A stretch of DNA of 15,975 nucleotides, taken from the NCBI GenBank assembly GCA_023488455.1, contig JAMDDV010000037.1, positions 1-15,975 of the forward strand, in the 5' to 3' direction. Shown in pieces: positions 6,007-13,229 of this stretch. The translations under genes and the position numbers were made by a program. This stretch comes from Actinomycetota bacterium. GTDB lineage: Bacteria > Actinomycetota > Humimicrobiia > Hakubellales > JAMDDV01. Position 1 is the first letter of the stretch; each line of letters starts with the position of its first letter. The notes under the pieces are model-generated. The model was not told the origin of the DNA, made no database searches, and was given only the letters and a program-made list of their open reading frames with translations.

Positions 6007-6345
6007 ATAGCTATAAAAATCTATGTAGGAAGCCTGTCTTATTCTACGACCGACAAGGATTTGGAGGAACTTTTCTCGCAGGCTGGAAAGGTTACTTCTG
6101 CAAGCGTGATCACTGACAAATTCACTGGAAAGAGCAAGGGTTTTGGCTTCGTTGAGATGGAAAACGATGATGAGGCAAGAGCTGCTATCGAAAAATTCAA
6201 CGGCTTTCTCTTTAATGAAAGAAATATTAAAGTTAGCGAAGCTAGAGCAAAAACTGAATCAAGTTTCAGATTCAGGCACAGCGAAGATCGTGGTGATTAC
6301 AGACCAGCAAAAAGAAGGTTTGGAAGCAATAGAAGGATGCGTTAA
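6007..6345 (+). CDS. Single-RRM RNA-binding protein with an apparent AUA start codon
   Basis: The 112-residue frame encodes one RNA recognition motif. RNP2 (IYVGSL) is at residues 5-10 and RNP1 (KGFGFVEM) at 44-51, followed by a basic Arg-rich tail as in small bacterial RRM proteins. The only start giving a whole domain is ATA at 6007, six bases after GGAG (5997-6000); a TAA at 6004-6006 closes the frame just upstream. No ATG, GTG or TTG occurs in frame until a TTG at 6061, which is residue 19 and would delete the first strand and RNP2. AUA starts are rare; AUU starts are known in infC and pcnB of E. coli, where they serve regulation. A sequencing error or strain mutation from ATG is the alternative. 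Such proteins bind RNA and are often cold-induced. The gene stands alone. Confidence 0.75.
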   Translation: MAIKIYVGSLSYSTTDKDLEELFSQAGKVTSASVITDKFTGKSKGFGFVEMENDDEARAAIEKFNGFLFNERNIKVSEARAKTESSFRFRHSEDRGDYRPAKRRFGSNRRMR

Positions 6346-6446
6346 ACTTACTGCTCATTTTCAATAGAAGTTAATCTTTATTTTCCAATTTTACGGGATT
6401 GCTTTTTGTATTGATCTTTTTTTGGTAAAATCTATAACCCTTGAGT

Positions 6447-6522
6447 GGGGGTATGGCTCAGCTGGTAGAGCGCCTGCTTTGCAAGCAGGAGGTCGGCGGT
6501 TCGAATCCGCCTATCTCCACCA
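6447..6522 (+). tRNA. tRNA-Ala (anticodon TGC)
   Basis: A full cloverleaf of 76 bases is visible. The acceptor stem is GGGGGTA with TATCTCC (two G-T wobbles), and the anticodon stem CCTGC/GCAGG encloses TTTGCAA. The T arm is GGCGG/CCGCC with loop TTCGAAT. The 3' CCA is encoded. A TTGATC (6411-6416) and TATAAC (6433-6438) pair with 16-base spacing could serve as promoter. No terminator is evident after it. Confidence 0.96.
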
Positions 6523-6542
6523 ATTTTCCTCTAAAATTATTG

Positions 6543-6570
6543 TTGAAATTATTTAATTAATAATTAGAAT
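6543..6570 (+). promoter_or_regulatory. Probable promoter of the rubrerythrin gene
   Basis: TTGAAA (6543-6548) and TAGAAT (6565-6570) are 16 bases apart in the short gap between the tRNA and rubrerythrin. The start would be near 6577. The strong ribosome binding site AAGGAGG then falls at 6588-6594, just ahead of ATG 6599. No Fur- or PerR-like box is visible here. Confidence 0.45.
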
Positions 6571-6598
6571 TAATATCGTATGTTAAAAGGAGGATAAC

Positions 6599-7099
6599 AT
6601 GTCAGACGGGAAAACCTTGGAAAATCTGAAAGCAGCTTTTGCTGGTGAGAGCCAGGCCAACAGAAAATATCTGGCTTTTGCAAAAAAAGCAGATGAGGAA
6701 AATTTTTCTCAGGTAGCCAGGCTTTTTAGGGCAGCAGCAGAGGCAGAAACAGTTCATGCTCATGCTCATCTTCGGGTGATGAACGGTGTTAAGTCAACCA
6801 AAGAGAATCTGAACGAGGCCATAGGGGGAGAAACTCATGAGTTTACCAGGATGTATCCTCAGATGATTGGAGATGCGAAAAATGAAAATGACCAGAGGGC
6901 ATTCAGAAGTTTTGACCATGCAAATAAGGTTGAGAAGATACATGCTGAGCTTTATAAAAAAGCTCTGGATAACTTAGGAAATAACCCTGAGCTAAAATAT
7001 TATGTGTGCCAGGTATGCGGGAATACGGTAGAAAAGGAAGCTCCTGATAGATGCCCGATATGCGGATCCCCGAAGAGCATGTTCAGGGAGATAGAGTAA
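6599..7099 (+). CDS. rbr: Rubrerythrin
   Basis: A cytoplasmic peroxidase of anaerobes that reduces hydrogen peroxide with electrons passed from NADH through rubredoxin-type centres. The 166 residues show the four-helix diiron domain with E17, an ExxH at 50-53, Glu residues in GGETHEF (78 and 81) and a second ExxH at 112-115. A C-terminal rubredoxin-like knuckle follows, with CxxC at 137/140 and 152/155. Domain order and length are typical of the classical form. A near-ideal AAGGAGG ribosome binding site suggests high expression. The hydrolase gene begins 12 bases after the stop and is probably co-transcribed. Near the Fur and iron permease genes it fits an iron and oxidative-stress neighbourhood, though no shared box is visible. 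Confidence 0.95.
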   Translation: MSDGKTLENLKAAFAGESQANRKYLAFAKKADEENFSQVARLFRAAAEAETVHAHAHLRVMNGVKSTKENLNEAIGGETHEFTRMYPQMIGDAKNENDQRAFRSFDHANKVEKIHAELYKKALDNLGNNPELKYYVCQVCGNTVEKEAPDRCPICGSPKSMFREIE

Positions 7100-7111
7100 G
7101 ATAAGCGGCAT

Positions 7112-8098
7112 ATGGGTCTGTATGACTACAAAAAGCGAGAGCTGAGCTATTCGCTTGAGCCTATTTCAGATTCATCTGGTTATAAGGTATATGACCTGCA
7201 TTTCGATAGTCCTGCTAAGAATGGCGTTGTTGAAAGCGATACAGTGCGGGCTATAGCCTATCTTCATGATGAGCCCACTGGCAAGACGCCGATAATTTTT
7301 GTGCATGGTATCGGGATGAGTGAAGTTCGATTCAAGATATATTCTCCTTTAATTGAAGAATTTGTAAAGCACGGTTTTGACCTGATCATGATAATACTGC
7401 CTTATCACTACATCCGTACCCCGAAAGATGAAGGAAGCGGTTCTAGATTGCTTGAGTTCAATGCAGATGATACTTTTGATTTCTTTTATAAGAGCGTTGT
7501 GGAGATAAGATCGCTGCTGGACGTACTGGATCAGATGGGCAGGGAGAAGAGGTCGTATTATTTGTGTGGTGTCAGTCTTGGAGCCATGATATCCAGCCTG
7601 GTTATGGGAGTAGAAGGAAGGATATCTAAGGGAGTTCTTTTGATTAGTGGTGGAAACTGGGAGAAAGTCCACTGGGGTGGCGTCATGCGGTTTGTGCTAA
7701 ATGGCCAATGCTCTGATGAGGGTACCAGTAGAGAGATCTGCCATAAATACTATTCCCAGTTTCCGGAATTTCTGGAAGAGTTTAAGAAGAATGAAGAATC
7801 AGGTGTTAATAGAGCCGTAAAAAGATGTTTTTTATGCGATCCTTTGATCTACGCGCATAAGATTGATCCAAAAAGAGTATTGATGATAAATGCCCTTTTT
7901 GATGGATTTTTCTCACGGTCATCAACGCTTGATCTGTGGAAAGCGTTTGGCAGGCCAGAGTTACACTGGCTCCTGACAACTCATTCAACGACTTTATCCA
8001 GGAAAAGGAAGATAGCGAAACTGGTGCTCGATTTTCTGAACCGCGATGGTGAGAGCCCGTTTGGTGTCCAGGCTTTACGGATGCCAAATAAGCGATGA
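7112..8098 (+). CDS. Alpha/beta hydrolase of unknown substrate
   Basis: A 328-residue protein with the marks of the alpha/beta hydrolase fold: an oxyanion-type VHGIG (64-68) after a beta strand, nucleophile elbow GVSLG with Ser155, a probable acid at D264 in NALFDGFF, and a His at 285 or 291 (ELHWLLTTHS) near the C-terminus. There is no signal peptide or membrane helix, so it should be cytoplasmic. A cluster of cysteines (C200, C210, C239, C242) lies in the cap region and may be incidental. The start ATG at 7112 has a poor ribosome binding site and lies 12 bases after rubrerythrin, suggesting coupling. The protein resembles dienelactone-hydrolase or acyl-esterase-like members, but I cannot name a substrate. 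It faces the etf operon tail to tail. Confidence 0.72.
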   Translation: MGLYDYKKRELSYSLEPISDSSGYKVYDLHFDSPAKNGVVESDTVRAIAYLHDEPTGKTPIIFVHGIGMSEVRFKIYSPLIEEFVKHGFDLIMIILPYHYIRTPKDEGSGSRLLEFNADDTFDFFYKSVVEIRSLLDVLDQMGREKRSYYLCGVSLGAMISSLVMGVEGRISKGVLLISGGNWEKVHWGGVMRFVLNGQCSDEGTSREICHKYYSQFPEFLEEFKKNEESGVNRAVKRCFLCDPLIYAHKIDPKRVLMINALFDGFFSRSSTLDLWKAFGRPELHWLLTTHSTTLSRKRKIAKLVLDFLNRDGESPFGVQALRMPNKR

Positions 8099-8142
8099 AA
8101 GAACAAGAGACCAGGTTCCAGATTATACTTTAGCAGGTGACG

Positions 8143-9324
8143 CTAACCGTTGGTTTTCAGTTTCTTTAGCATCTTGGGAATAACTTCGATAACATCGCCA
8201 ACTATGCCATAGGTTGCAACCTTGAGGATTGGGGCATCAGGGTCTTTATTAATTGCGATTATAGTGTCGGAGGTCTGCATTCCCGCCAGATGTTGAATTG
8301 CTCCTGATATTCCACATGCAATGTACAGCTTTGGCTTTACCGTTTTTCCCGTCTGGCCTACCTGATGTGGATAGGAGATCCACCCTGCATCGACGACAGC
8401 TCTTGAGGCAGCAACTGCACCACCCAGAGCTTTGGCGAGCTCCTGAAGTAAGTTGAAGTTTTCAGCACAACCGATGCCCCTCCCACCAGCTATCAGGACT
8501 TCGTGATCCTCAATGTTGATGTCCTCTCCATTATATTTGATCGATTGTATCAGTCTTATCCTTGAAGCGAGCAAGTCATCCTTAAAACTGATATTAATTA
8601 ACTCAGGTTCTCTGTCGCTCACTGGGATGGCTTCGTATGTCCTTGGACGTACTGTCGCCATCTGGGGTCTTGAGTTCCTGGTCCTAATAGTGGCCATTAT
8701 GTTTCCGCCGAAAGTGGGCCGTGTCTGTTCGAGCAGCCCATCATTGCTCATGTTTAATTCTGTGCAGTCTGCAGTCAGCCCAGCTCCAAGAGCAGCAGCC
8801 ACTTTTGGGATGACAGATCTTCCAAAGGCAGTTGCTCCTGCCAAAAATATGGATGGTTTGTATCTGGATATTGCTTGTGCAGTTATTTTGGCATATGGTT
8901 CATCAAGGTTATACCTGAAAATGTTTGATTCCGCAAAATATACCTCATCCACGCCAAACGGTATTAATTCTTTTATAATAGCCTGTGGGTCATCTGAAAT
9001 AACCAGACCACAGATTTTTTGATTGCTCTGTCTTGCCAACGCTCTTCCATGTGAGAGCAGCTCAAGAGATACTCTGTGCACCCTGCCATCTCTTTTTTCA
9101 ACAAAAACCCAGATATTTTTATATTCACTGAAGTCTTTTGTCTCTTCTATCTCACCAATTATCTGGATGGCTTCGAATCCACATTCGTTGATGCAGGCGC
9201 CGCAAAAAACGCAGTTCTCGTTGATCACAGCCTTATTGTCAACTATCTCAATTGCATCGTAGAGGCACACATTCTTGCACTTTCTGCAACCAGTGCACCT
9301 CTCAAGGCTCACCCTGATTTCCAT
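8143..9324 (-). CDS. etfA: Electron transfer flavoprotein alpha subunit with N-terminal two-cluster ferredoxin domain
   Basis: The 393-residue protein begins with a ferredoxin-like domain carrying two CxxCxxCxxxC motifs (C10, C13, C16, C20 and C38, C41, C44, C48), enough for two [4Fe-4S] clusters. A standard EtfA/FixB body follows. Its FAD-binding C-terminal part includes GGRG (280-283), HQVGQTG (320-326), ACGISGAIQHLAG (about 336-348) and GIVGD. Ordinary EtfA lacks the ferredoxin part; CarE of Acetobacterium caffeyl-CoA reductase has it. The protein would pass electrons between its partner dehydrogenase and ferredoxin or NADH. It is the last gene of the operon, and its ATG overlaps the etfB stop by one base (TGATG). 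Confidence 0.93.
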   Translation of the reverse strand: MEIRVSLERCTGCRKCKNVCLYDAIEIVDNKAVINENCVFCGACINECGFEAIQIIGEIEETKDFSEYKNIWVFVEKRDGRVHRVSLELLSHGRALARQSNQKICGLVISDDPQAIIKELIPFGVDEVYFAESNIFRYNLDEPYAKITAQAISRYKPSIFLAGATAFGRSVIPKVAAALGAGLTADCTELNMSNDGLLEQTRPTFGGNIMATIRTRNSRPQMATVRPRTYEAIPVSDREPELINISFKDDLLASRIRLIQSIKYNGEDINIEDHEVLIAGGRGIGCAENFNLLQELAKALGGAVAASRAVVDAGWISYPHQVGQTGKTVKPKLYIACGISGAIQHLAGMQTSDTIIAINKDPDAPILKVATYGIVGDVIEVIPKMLKKLKTNG

Positions 9325-10154
9325 CAGATCACTTTGTCATCCTTCAGGTATTTGAATAGTTGCTCGACCTGTTCCTCAAGATCCCCGGAAAAAATAACTG
9401 CCCGTTGTTCTCGCTTCGGGGTGAATATTTTTATCACTTGAGTTGCGGAACCCTGTAAGCCCACATCTTTTTCGCTCAGTCCGATATCATCGAGGGAATA
9501 GTTAATTATCTGTGCTGTCCTGGACCTGATGCTCGCCTTAAGTGAAGGGATTCTTGGTATATTTATTTCCTTTGATACGGAGATTACTGCGGGTAGCGGT
9601 ACTTCAAGGGTTTGTGTCTTATCGTCAATTATCCGGGAGGAGGTCAATTTCTTTAGTGCTAACTCTTTTATGTTTGAAACGTATCCCAGGAAAGGATAAT
9701 TTAAGAAGTGTGCTGTTTCAGGACCTACCTGACCTGTGTCTCCGTCAACGGTCTGCTTGCCGCAGAGAACGATGAATATTTTCCCGAAATCATTTTCAAT
9801 CTTTCTAATTGTGCTTGCAAGTGTGCGGGACGTCGCAAGCGTATCTGCTCCAGCGAACCTCCTATCGCTTATGAGCACTGCCTCATCAGCTCCCAGTGAT
9901 ATGCTTTCACGTAGAGCCTTTTCTGCCTGAGGTGGTCCCATGCTGATCGCAAAGACCTTAAAGTCATCTCTACCCAGAAGTTCGTCGGTTGTTGCCCTCT
10001 CCTTGATTCTGACTGCTTCTTCCAGTGCATAGGTATCCAGTGGGTTAATTATGGATTCGACGCCTTCGCGAATCAGGGTGTTTGTAGTCGGGTCTATCTT
10101 TATTTCAGTAGTTCCTGGAACCTGTTTTATGCAGCAGACTATAATTCTCGTCAT
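9324..10154 (-). CDS. etfB: Electron transfer flavoprotein beta subunit
   Basis: A 276-residue EtfB/FixA protein. Family blocks are CIKQVPGTTEIKIDP near the N-terminus (about 8-22), the segment around INPLDTYALEEAVRIKE (36-52) and the nucleotide-binding run CGKQTVDGDTGQVGPE (131-146). In classical Etf this subunit binds AMP. In bifurcating Etf it binds a second FAD and receives NADH electrons. The sequence looks closer to the CarD/LctB-type proteins of anaerobes than to mitochondrial EtfB, judged by motif memory and not by alignment. Both its start and its stop overlap the neighbouring genes through TGATG, so stoichiometric synthesis with Acd and EtfA is likely. Confidence 0.94.
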   Translation of the reverse strand: MTRIIVCCIKQVPGTTEIKIDPTTNTLIREGVESIINPLDTYALEEAVRIKERATTDELLGRDDFKVFAISMGPPQAEKALRESISLGADEAVLISDRRFAGADTLATSRTLASTIRKIENDFGKIFIVLCGKQTVDGDTGQVGPETAHFLNYPFLGYVSNIKELALKKLTSSRIIDDKTQTLEVPLPAVISVSKEINIPRIPSLKASIRSRTAQIINYSLDDIGLSEKDVGLQGSATQVIKIFTPKREQRAVIFSGDLEEQVEQLFKYLKDDKVI

Positions 10155-11299
10155 CAGTATTTTTTCAGCAGTTCGTTGGCTATGATGCTACGCTGGATCT
10201 GATTTGTCCCTTCATATATTTGCAGGATTTTAGCATCTCGCATCATCTTCTCAACGGGATATTCTTTCATATACCCTGATCCGCCGAGTACCTGCAGTGC
10301 ATCAACAGCGACCCTCATCGCCATGTCTGTCGGAAAGACTTTTGCAATTGCCGATGCACCGGAGTAGTCTTTACCTCCACTGTCAATATATCTGGCTGTT
10401 GCATAGACTAAAGACCTTGCTGCTTCTATCCCTATGGCCATATCGGCAAGCATGTGCTGTATTGCCTGGAAAGATGATATGGCTGTACCAAATTGATGGC
10501 GAACTTTTGAGAACTTGATTGCCTCCTCCATTGCTCCCTGGGCCAGCCCTACAGCTTGTGCTCCAACAACAGGTCTTGCCCTGTCAAGCGTTCTCAGCGC
10601 TACGACAAACCCCATACCTTCCCTTGAGATCATGTTTTCGGCAGGTATTTTGCAATTATCAAAAATTAGCTCACGGGTTGACGATGCCCTGATGCCAAGT
10701 TTGTTTTCTTTTTTACCGTAGGAAAACCCAGATGCACCTTTTTCAATAATGAGTGCACTCAAGCCCCGTGAGCCGCGGCTCCTGTCCGTCATTGCAAAGA
10801 TGGTATAGAAATCTGCCTCACCGCCGTTTGTTATCCACTGTTTTGTGCCATTGATTATATAGTGGTCGCCGTCTTTTTTAGCTGTCGTGTTTATATTGCT
10901 GGCATCGCTGCCAGCATCTGGCTCCGTTAATCCGAATGCGCAGAGGAGTTTACCCTGCGCAAAGAGTGGGAGATATTTCTTTTTTTGCTCGTCGCTGCCC
11001 GCAATTATTATCGGCAGGATGCCAAGCCCTGAAGCAGCATACGTCGTGGATACACCAATGCAGCCTCTACTGAACTCCTCTACGGCAAGGCAGACGTCCA
11101 TGATATTGCCGCCAAATCCGCCGTATTCTTCTGGAATGAAAAGGCCGAAGAGGTCAGATTTGCCGATCTCTTCGATTATGGCATGCGGAAACTCCTGTTT
11201 CTCATCAAGCTCAGCCCTGGCAGGAATTATCCTTTCTTCGGTTATTTTTTTGGCTATCTCAACGATCGTTTTTTGTTCTTCGCTTAGAAAATAGTCCAT
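10154..11299 (-). CDS. Acyl-CoA dehydrogenase (short-chain/butyryl-CoA type)
   Basis: A flavoenzyme that oxidises acyl-CoA to trans-2-enoyl-CoA, or works in reverse in anaerobes. The 381 residues match the family's usual size. Motifs include AFGLTEPDAGSD (121-132), QWITNG (154-159), RHQFG (267-271), QVLGGSGY (336-343) and the catalytic base Glu363 in IYEGTNQIQR. The gene leads the acd-etfB-etfA operon, with a weak AAGGA ribosome binding site about seven bases ahead of the ATG at 11297-11299. The partner Etf would take its electrons. Substrate chain length cannot be fixed from sequence. Butyryl-, branched-chain or aryl-acrylyl-CoA substrates are all possible. Confidence 0.93.
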   Translation of the reverse strand: MDYFLSEEQKTIVEIAKKITEERIIPARAELDEKQEFPHAIIEEIGKSDLFGLFIPEEYGGFGGNIMDVCLAVEEFSRGCIGVSTTYAASGLGILPIIIAGSDEQKKKYLPLFAQGKLLCAFGLTEPDAGSDASNINTTAKKDGDHYIINGTKQWITNGGEADFYTIFAMTDRSRGSRGLSALIIEKGASGFSYGKKENKLGIRASSTRELIFDNCKIPAENMISREGMGFVVALRTLDRARPVVGAQAVGLAQGAMEEAIKFSKVRHQFGTAISSFQAIQHMLADMAIGIEAARSLVYATARYIDSGGKDYSGASAIAKVFPTDMAMRVAVDALQVLGGSGYMKEYPVEKMMRDAKILQIYEGTNQIQRSIIANELLKKY

Positions 11300-11336
11300 T
11301 GAATTTCCTTTTTTTGATTAGAAAGAAATTGCTTTT

Positions 11337-11365
11337 TTGACGATTCATTTATTATAAAATATTAT
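11337..11365 (+). promoter_or_regulatory. Promoter of the membrane-protein gene, overlapping a divergent -10 box
   Basis: TTGACG (11337-11342) and TATTAT (11360-11365) are 17 bases apart on the plus strand. On the minus strand a perfect TATAAT occupies 11356-11351, inside the same region, and could serve the acyl-CoA dehydrogenase operon, though its -35 box is weak. The two polymerases would compete. The plus-strand start would fall near 11372, at the second ATG of the membrane-protein gene. Confidence 0.4.
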
Positions 11366-12362
11366 GATATACATGAATATTGATAATGAAAAAATGATAA
11401 CTGATCCTTTACCACCCAAACCAAGGTTGAAGTCATCACCGAAAGATGTTTTCATGCACCTTCTGGCGATTGGTGTGCTTTATGTTAGCGTGGTCAGTTT
11501 CATTGCACTGCTGCACCAATACATAAATATCATCTTCCCTGACCTTCTAAATTACTATTATTACACTGGTGCTCTGAATACCATTCTCTGGTCAACGTCG
11601 GCACTGATTGTGGTCTTTCCCACCTATCTTTTGCTTTCTTGGCTTCTGAATAGAGATATTGCCAGAGAACCCGAGAAGAAGGAATTGAGGATAAGAAGAT
11701 GGCTTATCTATTTCACCCTCTTTATTTCAGCGATCACGATCATCGTTGACCTGATAAGCCTTATATATAACTTTTTAGGTGGTGAACTAACGATCAGGTT
11801 TCTATTAAAAGTCCTGGTCATTCTTCTGATTACAGCAGCAGTCTTTGGTTTCTACATCTGGGATTTACGAAGAAAAGAAGTCGTGAAATCAAAGAAGACA
11901 AAGACGATCGCATGGATTACTTCTGCAGTCGTGCTGATAAGCATAACCGGTGGTTTTTTTATAACAGGCACTCCTGCCCATCAGCGTCAGGTTCGCCTTG
12001 ATGAGAGAAGGGTAAACGATCTGCAGATGATTCAGAACGAGATAGTTAATTACTGGACGCAAAAGGGCGAGTTGCCTGAAAGCTTGAATGATCTTGAGAA
12101 TAGCATAACTGGATTTAAGCCCCCGAAAGATCCTGAGACCAATGCTCCTTATGAGTATCGGATTATTGATCCTCTTACCTTTGAATTGTGCGCAGTTTTT
12201 GAAACATCCACAAGCCATGTTATTCAAAGCTTCAAGGGAATACCGGAATCAGTGGCTCCATATTACGATCCATATCAGCAGAACTGGAACCATGATGAAG
12301 GCCTTGTCTGCTTCACGCGAAAAATAGACCCCGAACTCTTTAAACCACAGACCAGAGATTGA
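11364..12362 (+). CDS. Five-helix membrane protein (DUF5671-like) with extracytoplasmic pilin-like tail
   Basis: The first 205 residues hold five hydrophobic helices (about 29-55, 70-95, 110-137, 143-167 and 182-202). Basic loops at 96-112 and 168-181 predict a cytoplasmic N-terminus and an external C-terminus. The four-helix core resembles DUF5671 proteins. The outer 130 residues contain RVNDLQMIQNEIVNYWTQKG, then LPESLNDLE and PKDPETNAPYEYR, the layout of the soluble part of type II secretion pseudopilins. Its function is unknown. Starts at 11364, 11373 and 11391 are all in frame, and none has a ribosome binding site. The predicted transcription start near 11372 would make the ATG at 11373 nearly leaderless. 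The gene converges on vapC with only 40 bases between. Confidence 0.72.
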   Translation: MIYMNIDNEKMITDPLPPKPRLKSSPKDVFMHLLAIGVLYVSVVSFIALLHQYINIIFPDLLNYYYYTGALNTILWSTSALIVVFPTYLLLSWLLNRDIAREPEKKELRIRRWLIYFTLFISAITIIVDLISLIYNFLGGELTIRFLLKVLVILLITAAVFGFYIWDLRRKEVVKSKKTKTIAWITSAVVLISITGGFFITGTPAHQRQVRLDERRVNDLQMIQNEIVNYWTQKGELPESLNDLENSITGFKPPKDPETNAPYEYRIIDPLTFELCAVFETSTSHVIQSFKGIPESVAPYYDPYQQNWNHDEGLVCFTRKIDPELFKPQTRD

Positions 12363-12402
12363 AATATATTCTTGCTAATGGAATATTATTTTCAACTTCT
12401 TT

Positions 12403-12801
12403 TTAATCAATCCAGATAATTTTTATTTCATTTTCAATGACTTTAAATTCTTTGTCTCCTGTTATTAATTCTCCGTTATTTATTTTAGTAAGAGCAGCGG
12501 CAAAACAATCAGCATACGAAATTTTGTTAGTTGCCTTAAAGATCCCAGCCTGCTTTGCTATTTGAGTGTCAACATCAACAATTTCAATCGGTAAACTCTT
12601 AATAACCCCTTCAATCTCGTTAGCCCTTGCCTGCCCATATTCGCGTAAAATAATGTAGTATATTTCACCGTAATTTACTGAGGTTATTAATAAATTATCA
12701 TTTTCTTTCGCTGACATGGCGATGATTGCCCTAACTTTTTCAAATCCAGGCTCTCGTTCCAGGAAGACCATGAAGCCGTGAGCGTCAAGAATTCTCTTCA
12801 T
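12403..12801 (-). CDS. vapC: PIN-domain toxin of a VapBC-type module
   Basis: PIN-domain RNases of toxin-antitoxin modules cleave tRNA or rRNA and arrest growth when freed from their antitoxin. The 132 residues carry the four expected acidic metal ligands: D6 (LDAHGF), E46 (NYGEIYY), D98 (SYADCFAAAL) and D116 (ITGDKEF). The start codon overlaps the antitoxin stop by four bases (ATGA), so translation is coupled. All catalytic residues are present, so it should be active. The specific RNA target cannot be read from sequence. Confidence 0.92.
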   Translation of the reverse strand: MKRILDAHGFMVFLEREPGFEKVRAIIAMSAKENDNLLITSVNYGEIYYIILREYGQARANEIEGVIKSLPIEIVDVDTQIAKQAGIFKATNKISYADCFAAALTKINNGELITGDKEFKVIENEIKIIWID

Positions 12802-13040
12802 CGAGAATTCTCCCTTTCTCTATCCCTTGCACGTTCTTCCAGCAGGGCCTTCGATAGTTTTCCCTTTGTATTCAAAATTCCAGCAATTTTATCCAGGTAT
12901 TCAGGAGTGATGGGCCTCAATATCAGCTCATCATCTTTTTCTTCTATATATATTTTTGTTCCTGCTGAGAGTCTGAGTTTTTTTCGTATTTTTGCAGGTA
13001 TTACTATCTGCCCCTTTGAAGTTATGGTGGATAACGACAT
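12798..13040 (-). CDS. vapB: AbrB/MazE/SpoVT-type antitoxin of the VapBC module
   Basis: An 80-residue protein with an N-terminal swapped-hairpin DNA-binding domain (TITSKGQIVIPAKIRKKLRL, residues 5-24) and an acidic/basic C-terminal tail expected to wrap the toxin. It should neutralise the PIN toxin and repress the operon. A ribosome binding site (AAGGGGG, within 13048-13055) precedes the ATG. The upstream DNA holds AT-rich inverted repeats fit for autoregulation. It is divergent from the epimerase gene. Confidence 0.92.
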   Translation of the reverse strand: MSLSTITSKGQIVIPAKIRKKLRLSAGTKIYIEEKDDELILRPITPEYLDKIAGILNTKGKLSKALLEERARDRERENSR

Positions 13041-13070
13041 AATTTAACCCCCTTTATAAAAGTGTAGAAT

Positions 13071-13108
13071 ATAAAATTTTATGTAATAAATAATGAAAAT
13101 GTATTACA
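13071..13108. promoter_or_regulatory. Inverted repeats upstream of vapBC, candidate autoregulatory operator
   Basis: Two symmetric elements are adjacent: the perfect palindrome ATAAAATTTTAT (13071-13082), and TGTAATA (13082-13088) with TATTACA (13102-13108) around a 13-base gap. Both lie 30-70 bases upstream of the vapB start, where its promoter should be. AbrB-type antitoxins with their toxins bind such repeats. The DNA is very AT-rich, so chance contributes. Confidence 0.33.
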
Positions 13109-13177
13109 ATTTTTCTTATTAGTACCATTATAAAGCAGTTTGAATTATTTGGAAATAGATATGAAATGAGACTTACT

Positions 13178-13208
13178 TTGGAATGTGACAGTACTTATCC
13201 TTTATAAT
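13178..13208 (+). promoter_or_regulatory. Possible promoter of the epimerase gene
   Basis: A perfect TATAAT (13203-13208) lies 22 bases before the epimerase ATG, but the nearest -35-like element, TTGGAA (13178-13183), is 19 bases away, which is long. The start would fall near 13215, just before the GGAGG ribosome binding site at 13221-13225. Confidence 0.3.
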
Positions 13209-13229
13209 TTCACACAACCTGGAGGTTGG

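Noticed and set aside
6061..6345. RRM protein starting at TTG 6061
   Set aside because: It removes the first beta strand and RNP2, which are encoded in the same frame immediately upstream; the good ribosome binding site is placed for 6007 instead.
8513..9441. Long plus-strand open frames opposite etfA and etfB
   Set aside because: They are antisense to well-conserved flavoprotein genes, have no family motifs or ribosome sites, and are shadows of biased codon use.
13185..13229. Fifteen-residue N-terminal extension of the epimerase
   Set aside because: It would cover the TATAAT and GGAGG elements; the Rossmann strand starts right at ATG 13230.
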